Positions 45,270 to 55,242 of a stretch of 64,000 bases of DNA are shown piece by piece (positions within the stretch are counted from its first letter, which is position 1; the number at the start of each line of letters is the position of its first letter). The stretch is taken from assembly GCA_018873225.1 (NCBI GenBank), contig JAEILZ010000002.1, positions 2,728,001 to 2,792,000 on the forward strand. Reading direction: 5' to 3'. The notes under the pieces were generated by a model. The model did not search any database. It saw only the letters and a list, made by a program, of their open reading frames with translations, and had not been told where the DNA came from. This DNA comes from [Phialemoniopsis] sp. UDSM-2020. Lineage: Eukaryota; Ascomycota; Sordariomycetes; Thyridiales; Thyridiaceae. Made by a program: the position numbers and the translations under genes.

Positions 45270-47993
45270 ACAATCCGGCGCAAGCTGGAACTGGAGAAAT
45301 ATTCGACACCGACGACCAAAACTACGGCCATTTTATTGCATTCGCGCCGGACGCAATCAAAACGACTCGAACACGCGTGCTGCTTTTTATTCACTTGCCA
45401 TCACGTTTATCGGAGTTTGCAGGCTGGTCTGGGGTGATTCTACGGCGGGAGCGCTGGTTGTGGTCATATGTCTACCTTACGGCACAGGACCAGGTGGACT
45501 TAGTGTGAGGAAGATCCGGGGAGGAAAGCAGCCAGCTTACACCGCGGCCATACCCTGTAGTCAAGCTGCGCTGGTGATTTTCGTTGCGTGGCGGGACGGA
45601 GATAATCTAGACATTTCCCTCCGTCCCACGCGGCTTTTACTGTGGACATCACACGGTGTCTGCATACATCTATGTGTATCTAGCGAACATACCAAACCAT
45701 TACAATCTAGACTTTTCTTGTAGTTGGACCACTGTCGTCCTTCTGGCGTTCGTCGCAAGGGCAACTGACTAGAGTGTCTACGCCAGTGTGACTTGCGCAC
45801 TCCCAATAGTGCGATCGACGATAGTAAGAGCCAGTAATGTCGAGCGGTCCTTTTGCGTGGCAGCACTCAGGGGACAGCCCCTTGAATGACATAAGAAGTT
45901 TGGGGTACTTGGGTTTTGCTATTCCCTGGCCCTGGTCCACTTTGAGCCTCAAAATGTAGCATCCGGGGTCCCGAAACACTTGGAGTCTGGGATGATGGGC
46001 GTCGGCCAGGCAAAGTGGTTCGATTTTGACATAAAGGAACCAGGCACGCCGTTTTAGAAATTCTGGCCTTCTTTCTCTCTCGAAACTGCCACGAAAGGGA
46101 AAGGTTGTGAGCGAACGGTCACTGGGCTACAGACACTTGCGAAACGGCGGGTTTTGTTGTCGTCGGGTGGTGGTGTTTTACGGACTCGTACCGACGAGGC
46201 TTTTCACTCTTACACGGGCATTCTGGGTTCGCTATTGCAACGTCGACCTTATAAGATGAAATGGGCATGACTGGCCTGGCTTTGGCGAAAAGGAGAGCAC
46301 GGCATTCCCAGCTTTGTCCTCGCCGTTTCGGCAATCGGGAATTGAACGATGGAGCAGGCATCTCCACCCAGAACTCCGTACCGCTGACAATGGACCTTTC
46401 GCAATTCGCATCCGGAAATGCACGCCGAGCCTGATCGGGACCAACACGAATGCGTCGACTCCGCAACTATCTGATCCAGGGTCTTGTTTCCCCGCGATGA
46501 GTTATACATACGGAGCAGATGGTAATCTACCTAGTACAACCGGAGAGCTTACGCTGCAGGCAGTCGGCCCCGTATCCTTGGATCGGCGGGGTCGTCCGCT
46601 TGCAGCGAACTAGACTCGCGATTTGTCTGCGAAGTCTAGCTTCGGGAATTTGATGTCTGAACCTGAAGATAGGTAGTCTGCCGAGGGAGTGGGCTCACAA
46701 GTCCCCATTCTACGACTTCCCGTTGTCCTTCACCGAGAAGCTAAAGCGGACTGGCGGCGGAAGGGGTTGGGAGATAGCATCGTGGATTTTGTATCTGGAA
46801 GGTGCTTATCCATGTGTGGACATGGTGCAAGTCGATTACTTCCCTTGACTTATCTCAAGGCGCGGAACAAACCTCGATAAACTTACGGTTGCCTGGAGTA
46901 AGTTCTGGTTTTCAGTTGGCTTTCAAACACCGGTCTATTGCACATTTGCTTCCTCTCTGTAGGACATTCTCCATTCTTCAAAGGCCAACAATGGTGCTAG
47001 CAAAGAGCGCACTACGTGAACATGTCCCGAGAAGCTAAGAGGTCTACCATTCCGGCAGATGGAGGCTGGTCCATCGACCGTCTGCGCCTAGAACAATGGT
47101 CGTGTGCACTCGCTAGAGATACAGACACTAGAGACAGTGCTAGACCTCGTAGGACACTGAGTCCTGTTCGCATACTATTTGTGTGTGGTGAACACTGTTC
47201 ATGCTGAATGCTGCACTGTTGGCGGTGTGGGGGCCCGTGTGATGAAGCCACTGATGCTCCATGTCCGGGACGCTAACCTGGCCGAGTTGGTCGCTGGGTC
47301 CCACTGCGTCATAGTCCGGTCGCCTTTGAGAACGCTTCTCTATCAGTGTCGTGGGCGCAGACTGGATGGCGTCGTGCTGATGAAAGAGGAGATGGGATGA
47401 ACAATGGGGAGGGGGGGCGAGAGACATGCCAACCATTCTCGACATATCCTTTCCCAAATGCAAAGTCCCTTATCGTGCGGGGCCCCGGGCTGGTGGTTGC
47501 AAGTCTTGTTGTACCCCAAGAAGCATTTCCCAGACATAAAATAACTTTGGATGCCATTCTCCAGATCTCCATCTCAAAACCTTTTCCCAGGCACATCGTG
47601 AGAATCGGTCCGCTTAGCAAGCAAAGTCCCACAACAGAACTCAATCTTAGCGTTCCTGCCCAGTCCAGACTCCACGGCACTGTTGACTGACTGTTCATCG
47701 TCCAAAAGCAAAGACTTGCAGAATTTTTGCATTCTTGATCTGCCTTGCATTGACACACTCTGTCCGGGATTTCATGCAAGATTGACAGGTGCCGCCTTCT
47801 GTCTTTGAACTCCACACCTTCTCTCGCAGCAGGGAATCGCTGATCATACACACGCATTTGCCATCTCGACGACTTCGGACGGCATAACCAACAAAGCCTT
47901 GCCGCCGCAAGGACATCGCACAGCTTTTAGCCTGCGTTCGCTACCACGGTTCTACCTTGTTTTGTATAACCACTAGCACGTGCAGTACGAAAC
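45270..47993. other. Intergenic, 2.7 kb, no gene seen
   Basis: The left part holds the noxB 3' UTR and the right part the promoter of the MFS gene. Short frames on both strands are unlike known families. No repeat or RNA gene was seen. Confidence 0.5.
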
Positions 47994-49853
47994 ATGAGTA
48001 CAGGAGACGTGTACCCCGATGAGACCAAGCACGAGGATGGCGTCCTCGGGGCCACCGACATGCAGGCCCGTGCCGGCCGGGGTTTCGGTGAAGGGACCAC
48101 ACTCGCCGAGACGGCGGAGCAGCTTGGCGTCGACGAGAGGAAGCTTGTCCGGAAGCTGGACATGTACCTCATCCCCTTTGTGATGCTGTCCTACCTCTTG
48201 AGTTTCTTGGACCGGTAAGACCTTTCCTTTTCTTTTATGCATCACATCTCTTCCGTGTAAGTGCCCACGCTGACGAGGTCATGCCCTCCCCAAAGTGTCA
48301 ACATTGGTAATGCACGCCTGTACAAGATGGAGGAGGATCTTGGGCTCGTCGGCAACCAGTTCCAGACCGCCGTGTCCATTCTGTTCGTCACCTACATAAC
48401 GTTCGAGGTGCCGTCCAACCTGGTCCTCAAGAAGTTCACGCCCAGCCGCTGGCTCGCCTTCATCACGACGGCCTGGGGCATCATCGCCACCCTGACGGGG
48501 CTGGTCAACTCGTACGGCAGCCTCATCGCCTGCCGCGTCCTGCTCGGCGCCGTCGAGGCCGGCCTATTTCCCGGCATGAACCTCTACCTGACTCTGTTCT
48601 ACACCAAGCACGAGCTCGCCCTACGCGTCGGCTACCTCTTTGTCTCGGCGGCCATTGCCGGCGCCCTCGGAGGACTGCTGGCCTTTGGCATTGGTAACAT
48701 GGATGGCATTCAGGGCATGCATGGCTGGAGGGTAAGTCGAAACATCCTCGCATCCCGCGGACAGCCTGTTAGAGCAAAAACACTAAATCTCTATTGCAGT
48801 GGATCATGATCATCGAGGGTATCCCAACAGTCCTGCTCGGCATCGCCATCTTCTTCTTCCTGCCCAACGACGCCGAGACGGCCTACTTTCTCAACGAGAA
48901 CGAGAAGAAGATGATGATCATCCGCCACGGCCGCGAGTACGGCAACACGACGAGCGCGCAGCAGTTCAGCAAGAAGGACATGATGAAGGCCTTCAAGGAC
49001 TGGAAGGTGTGGATCTTTTGCGCGTCGCAGTTTGGCGCCGACACCATGCTTTACGGTATGCTTGCTCTTGGTTTCAAGCCGGAAATGGCTACCTGATTCC
49101 TTCTACTGACGATTATGACTTGCTAGGCTACTCCACCTTCCTGCCAACCATCATTAAGGGACTTGGAAATTGGTCGTCGGCTGAAGTGCAGCTTTTGACC
49201 ATACCTTGTTACTTCCTTGGAGCAGCCATGTACATGGGCACCGCTGTCCTGTCTGACAAAACCCAGAAGCGCGGCCTGTACTGTGTTATCTTTGGGACCA
49301 TCAGTGTGGTCGGCTACGGTATTCTGATGTCGGACACGCCTGCGGGAGTTCATTACTTTGGGTATGTTGTTCCTCGGAAGCTCGAGTAAATTTTGGACCG
49401 TACATTCTGACCCCTGTGCAGCTGCTTCCTCATCGCCGCGGGACTCTATATCCTCGTCGGCCTACCGCTTGCCTGGTTGCCCAACAATTGCCCGCGATAC
49501 GGCAAGAGGGCCACGGCCAACGGTCTGCAGCTGACCATTGGTAATGCGTCGGGCATCATGGCGCCGTTCATCTAGTACGTCTAGCCCCTTTTGAGAGGAA
49601 TCTCTTAGGTTTGCAAAGCTAACATCACGTCCCTAGCACCAACGGCGAAGCTCCGCGGTTTATTCGAGGGCACGCTGTCACGTTGTCATTGGTGGGCATG
49701 ACGACACTCATCTACCTCTTCATGTGGACCTACTTCTCGCGGGTGAACAAGCAGAGGGCCGAGGGCAAAATTGACCCCAAGCACGAGGGTGTGAGCGAGG
49801 ACGACTTGGCCGAGCTTGGTGACGAGAGTCCTCACTTCCGTTATGTTATTTGA
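47994..49853 (+). CDS. MFS transporter, anion:cation symporter (DAL5/allantoate permease) family
   Basis: Six exons (47994-48214, 48296-48731, 48800-49055, 49127-49361, 49422-49574, 49637-49853) give 505 aa with about 12 membrane helices. The N-terminus is cytosolic to residue 55, then ERKLVRKLDMYLIPFVMLSYLLSFLDRVNIGNAR, the opening helix signature of the anion:cation symporter family. Later come FEVPSNLVLKKFTPSRW, the loop 2 region, and CRVLLGAVEAGLFPGMNLYL, and a second half with LPTIIKGLGNWSSAEVQLLTIP and ANGLQLTIGNASGIMAPFIYTNGEAPRF. Members carry allantoate, nicotinate, pantothenate, biotin-like acids or dipeptides by proton symport at the plasma membrane; the substrate cannot be told here. 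All introns lie between helices or at conserved positions and restore frame. The neighbours give no pathway hint. Confidence 0.92.
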
Positions 49854-50361
49854 GTATGGATTGAGGCATGGGGTTCATGGTTCCGGATTCAGTACCTGTG
49901 TATTAGTATTGCGGACCAGGAGGAGGAATTGTGGTATTGTGTGGCCTTGCATCGGCATCTTCATCTTGGATATTACTCTCGAGATTACTTAGTCATTAAA
50001 AGTGCTTGAATTCGGATGACTCTCGTTCAGGCAGCACTTGACAGGTGTGGAACAGGAAAGAGCACATCGAGAGCAATTTGCATCTTGGGAAGGGCGCGCA
50101 CTTGTTCACGCTAGCGCGAGACAGGGGATTAAATTGACTGCAGGAAAGCGCAAACCCCACCATTTTCTCTCACCAAAAAACGCGGTCCGTCTCTCACTGG
50201 CGCGTCAGCTACAGCTTTAACGTGACATCACCACCTTCTCTTCCCCCGAACACTTGCTCTGCCCGAACGAACGAGGTCCTCAGCCATTCGGTCGCTTCTT
50301 TTGACCGCAATTGAAACATCACCGCCGTGACGAAGATTTAGCCGCATCGCGGGCCGCGAAT
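49854..50361. promoter_or_regulatory. FEN1 upstream region with MCB-like CGCG elements
   Basis: This 508-bp stretch holds the MFS 3' UTR and the FEN1 promoter. AAACGCGG (50178-50185) and GGCGCGTCA (50199-50207) resemble MluI-box sites (ACGCGTCA) that MBF uses for replication genes in yeasts. They lie about 155-185 bp before the FEN1 ATG. Function is inferred. Confidence 0.35.
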
Positions 50362-51743
50362 ATGGGTATCAAGCAGCTTTTCCAGATCATTAAGGAGGAG
50401 GCTCCTGATGCGATCAAGGAGGGCGAGATCAAGAACCAATTTGGTCGCAAAGTCGCCATTGTGAGTTTCCCTTTCTCCGGTTATAATTCTTTCGGACTGG
50501 ATTCCTGACTGACTTCTTTCTAGGACGCGTACGTTGAATAATTTCTGGTTTGGTGACTTTCTCGTCAATGCTAACCCGCTCCTTCCCTCTATAGGTCTAT
50601 GAGTATTTACTCTTTCCTCATCGCCGTGCGCTCCGACGGCCAACAGCTCATGAACGAGAGCGGCGAGACCACGTCGCATCTGATGGGCATGTTCTACCGC
50701 ACCCTCCGTATGGTCGACAATGGCATCAAACCCCTCTACGTCTTCGATGGCGCCCCGCCGAAGCTCAAGTCGGGCGAGCTGGCCCGCCGCTACATGCGCA
50801 AGCAGGAAGCCACCGAGGGCCTCGAGGAGGCCAAGGAGACTGGTACGGCCGAGGACGTCGAGAAGTTCTCGCGAAGGACAGTACGCGTCACCAAGGAGCA
50901 CAACGCCGAGTGCCAGCGCCTGCTGAAGCTCATGGGCATCCCCTACATCATCGCACCGACTGAGGCCGAGGCCCAGTGCGCGGTATTGGCGAGGGCGAAC
51001 AAGGTGTACGCTGCGGCGAGCGAGGATATGGACACCCTGTGCTTCGACGCGCCCATTCTGCTGAGGCATCTTACCTTTAGCGAGCAGCGCAAGGAGCCCA
51101 TCCAGGAGATCCACTTGGACAAGGTGCTCGAGGGACTGAACATGGAGAGGAAGCAGGTAAGTTTTCCCTCTGCGCGACCCATTCCGACTCTTGGCATTTC
51201 AGTACTAATCCTGCCTTCTTGAAGTTTGTCGACCTCTGCATCTTGTTGGGCTGCGATTACCTCGACCCCATTCCCAAAGTCGGTCCCAACACCGCCCTGA
51301 AGCTCATCAAAGAGCACGGTACACTGGAGAAGATCGTCCAGCACATCAAGGACGACCCCAAGCAGAAGTACACCATCCCCGACGACTGGCCGTACGAGGA
51401 CGCCCGCGATCTCTTCTTCACGCCCGACGTGCGCCAGGCCGACGACCCTGCATGCGACTTCAAGTGGGACAAGCCTGATATTGAGGGTCTCGTTCAGTTC
51501 CTCGCGATCGAGAAGGGCTTCTCGGAGGACCGCGTCCGATCCGGCGCCGCGAGACTGGAGAAGAACATGAAGAGCTCGCAGCAAGCGCGCCTGGAGGGTT
51601 TCTTTAAGCCGATCCCCAAGACGGCCGAGGAGCAGAAGGCACACAAGCGTAAGCTCGAGGAGAAGAACGAGGAGAAGAAGAAGAAGCTCAAGGAGGAGAA
51701 GAAGGAGAAGGCCAAGGCCAAGGCGAAGCCTCGCGGGGCCTAA
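50362..51743 (+). CDS. FEN1: Flap endonuclease FEN1 (Rad27/XP-G family) with a 5-nt microexon
   Basis: Exons 50362-50460, 50524-50528, 50595-51156 and 51225-51743 give 394 aa. All catalytic acids fall at the same numbers as in human FEN1: Asp34 (VAIDASMS), Asp86 (LYVFDGAPP), Glu158/Glu160 (APTEAEAQC), Asp179/Asp181 ([10 protein letters not shown]) and Asp233 (LLGCDYLDP). The PCNA-binding box QARLEGFF precedes a Lys/Glu-rich tail with a likely nuclear signal. The enzyme removes 5' flaps in Okazaki-fragment maturation and long-patch base-excision repair. Exon 2 is only GACGC: it supplies the whole Asp34 codon and two bases of Ala35, between introns of 63 and 66 nt. Skipping it shifts the frame. 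Upstream CGCG elements suggest S-phase control. The identification is certain and the microexon strongly supported. Confidence 0.97.
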
Positions 51744-52920
51744 TCTTTCTCGGTGGTTTACGAGAGGGGATGGGGGGTATTGTACAGGTGGACGATCTGA
51801 TATTGATGGTGGTTGCTTGAGCATGATACCTTGCTACCGTATTGGGAGGGGATCAGCAGGGACAAAAATCTGGTTGACGGATCGGCGTTTAGATGAGCAC
51901 CACATCTGGAGTTTTGGCTTGCTTGATAGGGTAGTTCTCAAAGGACTGTTACGCGAGGAAAGGCATGGAGGGTTAGCCAGTCTGCGCAATCCTAGATGTT
52001 GCTTGCACTAAGATTGCAACAACAAAGAAGATCCATGAATTCTGCTATGCATAGTTGGCATTCTACCATATGTCTCTCATGGATCTCCCCTTTTCATTTC
52101 TTGAGCAGTGATCTGGGGAAAGAGAAAATAGGTATCAAATCCGAGGGTGGACCGGTGAAACTCGGCATCGGCCCCGGCCGATGCCCCAGGTACGGCTACT
52201 CCATACAATTGATTGATTGGAAAGGGTCCAAAGGGAAGCTCGTGCCTAGGCAATTCTGGTGGCTTTTTAGCAGTCCTGGGATCACACGGTTAAAAGCCCA
52301 CTCTCCTTTGGGAGATGTGCCTCGGCAGATCCACTTTTAGCAATGCCCCCGACCGCATTGGCTGGCGCCGATTTGTCCATCCATGACATCAGCCAGAGCT
52401 ACTCGAGCTACTGCACGGCCTTGACCTTGACTCGCTTTCACATGCCTCTCCTACTCAGCATTGTCTCTCTCCCTCACTCTTGTGTTGCTGACCATCCAGG
52501 TTTGTCCAATGGACAGGACACTGTCCAAGCCTGCATAAGCCCGTTCGGCCACCACATGACTAGATGAGATTATTGACCTGAGACGGAGGATTTGGCTGGA
52601 AAAGGGACATGGCTACCCCACAAGCCCCCGGCCCCAGATCCTGGAGTAGGTCAAATATGTACAAACCAGTCTGCCCGCCGTCGCCGTGTCATCACATGTG
52701 AATTTTACACTTTATTACCCCGACGCCCACCTCCCTCTCTTTTAAGGCTCTTGTGAACTGGAATGTGTAGCTACTCATTGTAAAACTCTCTTCTCTTCTA
52801 TCTCCTTGGACATTATTATACTCGCGCCTCTTCCTTCACCCATCCCAAATATTCCATCCTATCCTACCCAGTCTTCCATCATCCAGCTGAGTGACGGTCG
52901 ACATCACAGCATCACACAAA
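51744..52920. other. Intergenic, 1.2 kb, contains a 22-bp palindrome
   Basis: This holds the FEN1 3' UTR and the promoter and leader of the cytochrome b5-ACAD gene; the last 180 bp are CT-rich leader. A strong inverted repeat lies at 52164-52185 (listed separately). Confidence 0.55.
52164..52185. repeat. Perfect 10-bp inverted repeat, 2-bp spacer
   Basis: GGCATCGGCC and GGCCGATGCC flank a CC spacer, a perfect inverted repeat of 22 bp in otherwise unremarkable intergenic DNA, 757 bp before the cytochrome b5-ACAD start. It contains CGG and CCG triplets like those read by dimeric Zn2Cys6 regulators, so a binding site is possible. A transcript hairpin is the alternative. Confidence 0.5.
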
Positions 52921-54726
52921 ATGTCCAAGACATTCACGCAAAGCGACGTGGCGTCGCACAACAAGCCTGATTCTCTCTGGATCACTGTTGACGGCGATGT
53001 CTACGACCTGACCAAGTTCCAAGATGAGCACCCTGGTAAGTTACTTCCCACGCGCAATCGCATAACCGAGCCTCGGCCCTTTCGGGCGTAAGCACACCGG
53101 AACCCATTTCTCTGACCATTTTCTACCACAACAGGCGGCAAGAAGATCCTGACCCGTGTTGCCGGCAAGGACGCCTCCAAGCAGTTCTGGAAGTACCACA
53201 ATGAGGGCATCCTCAAGAAGTATAAGCCTTCATTACAGGTCGGCTCCCTAGACACCAAGCCCAAGGCTGAGCCCAAGGCCGAGCCTGTCCCCGTGGCAGC
53301 GCCCGCCAAGAAGGAGGCCGCCCCCAAGGCCGTGGCCAAGTCTACGAATCTCGAGGAGTCGGAGGCTCTCGACCCCTTCGGCAGCCAGATCCCCTTTGCC
53401 GACCCCGCCTGGTACCAGAGCGTAAGTGGATGCCAGAGGACCTCCTCCACCTCTTTTGACCTCGAATACTGACCTTTACTTTGCGTACAGTACCACTCTC
53501 CCTACTTCAACGAGTCCCACGCCGCCCTCCGCGCCGAGGTCCGCGAGTGGATCGAGACGGCCATCGAGCCCAATGTCACCGAGTGGGACGAGAAGAAGGA
53601 GGTGCCCGCCGAGATCTACAAGCAGATGGGCGAGCGCGGCTACCTGGCCGGCATGCTCGGCACGCACTACCAGAGCGAGCACACAAAGACGCCCATCAAG
53701 AGCGTCGACCCCAAGGACTGGGACCTGTTCCACGAGATGCTGCTGACCGACGAGCTGTCGCGCGCCGCCTCGGGCGGCTTCGTCTGGAACGTCATCGGCG
53801 GCTTCGGCATCGGCTGCCCGCCCCTCGTCAAGTTCGGCAAGAAGCCCCTCGTCGACCGCATCCTGCCGGGCATCCTCGCCGGCGACAAGCGCATCTGCCT
53901 CGCCATCACCGAGCCCGACGCCGGCTCCGACGTCGCCAACCTGACCTGCGAGGCCAAGCTCAGCGAGGACGGCAAGCACTACATCGTCAACGGCGAGAAG
54001 AAGTGGATCACCAACGGCATCTGGTCCGACTACTTCACCACGGCCGTGCGCACGGGCGACAAGGGCATGAACGGCGTCAGCCTGCTCCTCATCGAGCGCT
54101 CCATGGGCGGCGTCTCGACCCGCCGCATGGACTGCCAGGGCGTCTGGTCCAGCGGCACCACCTACATCACCTTCGAGGACGTCAAAGTCCCCGTCGAGAA
54201 CCTCATCGGCAAGGAGAACCAAGGGTTCCGCGTCATCATGACAAACTTCAACCACGAGCGCATCGGCATCATCATCCAGTGCCTGCGCTTCTCGCGCGTC
54301 TGCTACGAGGAGTCGGTCCGCTACGCCAACAAGCGCCGCACTTTCGGCAAGAAGCTCATCGAGCACCCCGTCATCCGCATGAAGCTCGCCCACATGGCGC
54401 GCCAGATCGAGGCCTCGTACAACTGGCTCGAGAACGTCATCTACCAGTGCCAAAAGATGAGCGAGACCGAGGCCATGCTGCGCCTGGGCGGCGCCATCGC
54501 CGGCCTCAAGGCGCAGAGCACGCTGACCTTCGAGTTCTGCGCCCGCGAGGCGAGCCAGATCTTCGGCGGCCTGAGCTACTCGCGCGGCGGCCAGGGCGGC
54601 AAGGTCGAGCGCCTGTACCGCGACGTGCGCGCCTACGCCATTCCCGGCGGCAGCGAGGAGATCATGCTTGACCTGAGCATGCGGCAGAGCTTGAGGGTCG
54701 CCAAGGCCATGGGTATGAAGCTGTAA
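52921..54726 (+). CDS. Cytochrome b5-acyl-CoA dehydrogenase fusion
   Basis: Exons 52921-53035, 53135-53421 and 53491-54726 give 545 aa. Residues 1-75 are a cytochrome b5 heme domain: SLWITVDGDVYDLTKF, heme ligand His37 in HPGG and His60 in FWKYHNEG. A linker of about 40 residues is rich in Lys/Ala/Pro/Glu. The acyl-CoA dehydrogenase part (about 135-545) has LAITEPDAGSDVANLTC and KKWITNGIWSDYFTTAVRTG, the FAD and substrate loops, then NHERIGIIIQCLRFSRVCYE, RRTFGKKLIEHPVIRMK, and the base region YAIPGGSEEIMLDL with the catalytic Glu near 523. No mitochondrial presequence or C-terminal SKL is present, so the compartment is unclear. The fusion suggests heme-mediated electron transfer instead of, or beside, ETF. 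The 3' exon has almost purely G/C third positions, implying high expression. Substrate unknown. Confidence 0.94.
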
Positions 54727-55242
54727 ACGGGGAGTAGGAGAGACCGGAAATGAGGGCGGTCTTTTGTTCAATTCACTTTGTCACTTGGTGTTTATTGGGA
54801 AAAGGGAGAGAGTGCATGTTGGACAGGGTATCATTTGTCATTGGAGTCGAGATGAGCTTCTTTGAAGGAAGGTGTTGGGTAGTTGGATCCATATGTAACA
54901 CTACATCCTCTATTTTTCTTTCCGATGACTAGTCATAGCATTCTCTCCTGTGAGAAAATAGGAGAATATACGTTGGAACTACACTATACTATTGCTGTTC
55001 AGATCGTCATCTGTGGTCAAATTATTCGAGCAAGTAAAGGCAAGTGGCCGATTGATCTGCGATAACAATGCAAAGTTGTGGATATCATTCCTAGATACGA
55101 TGCTCTCCCGATCAAGCAAACTCATATGCAGTGCCGTTGGTTTCCCGGCTCCCCCGTAAGACACCCCGGATGGATAATGATACAAAAAGATACATCCCAT
55201 AGATAACATGAACCGCCGCCTCCAACTGCCTGCCTCCCCCGT
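54727..55242. other. Intergenic between convergent genes
   Basis: This 516-bp AT-rich stretch holds the 3' UTRs of the ACAD fusion and CFT2. Nothing else was seen. Confidence 0.6.

Noticed and set aside
53476..54771. 431-codon open frame on the minus strand opposite the b5-ACAD gene, and a 396-codon + frame at 53481-54671
   Set aside because: Both are shadows of exon 3, whose near-exclusive G/C third positions remove stops in other frames. Their translations are Ala/Arg/Asp/Leu repeats without domains.
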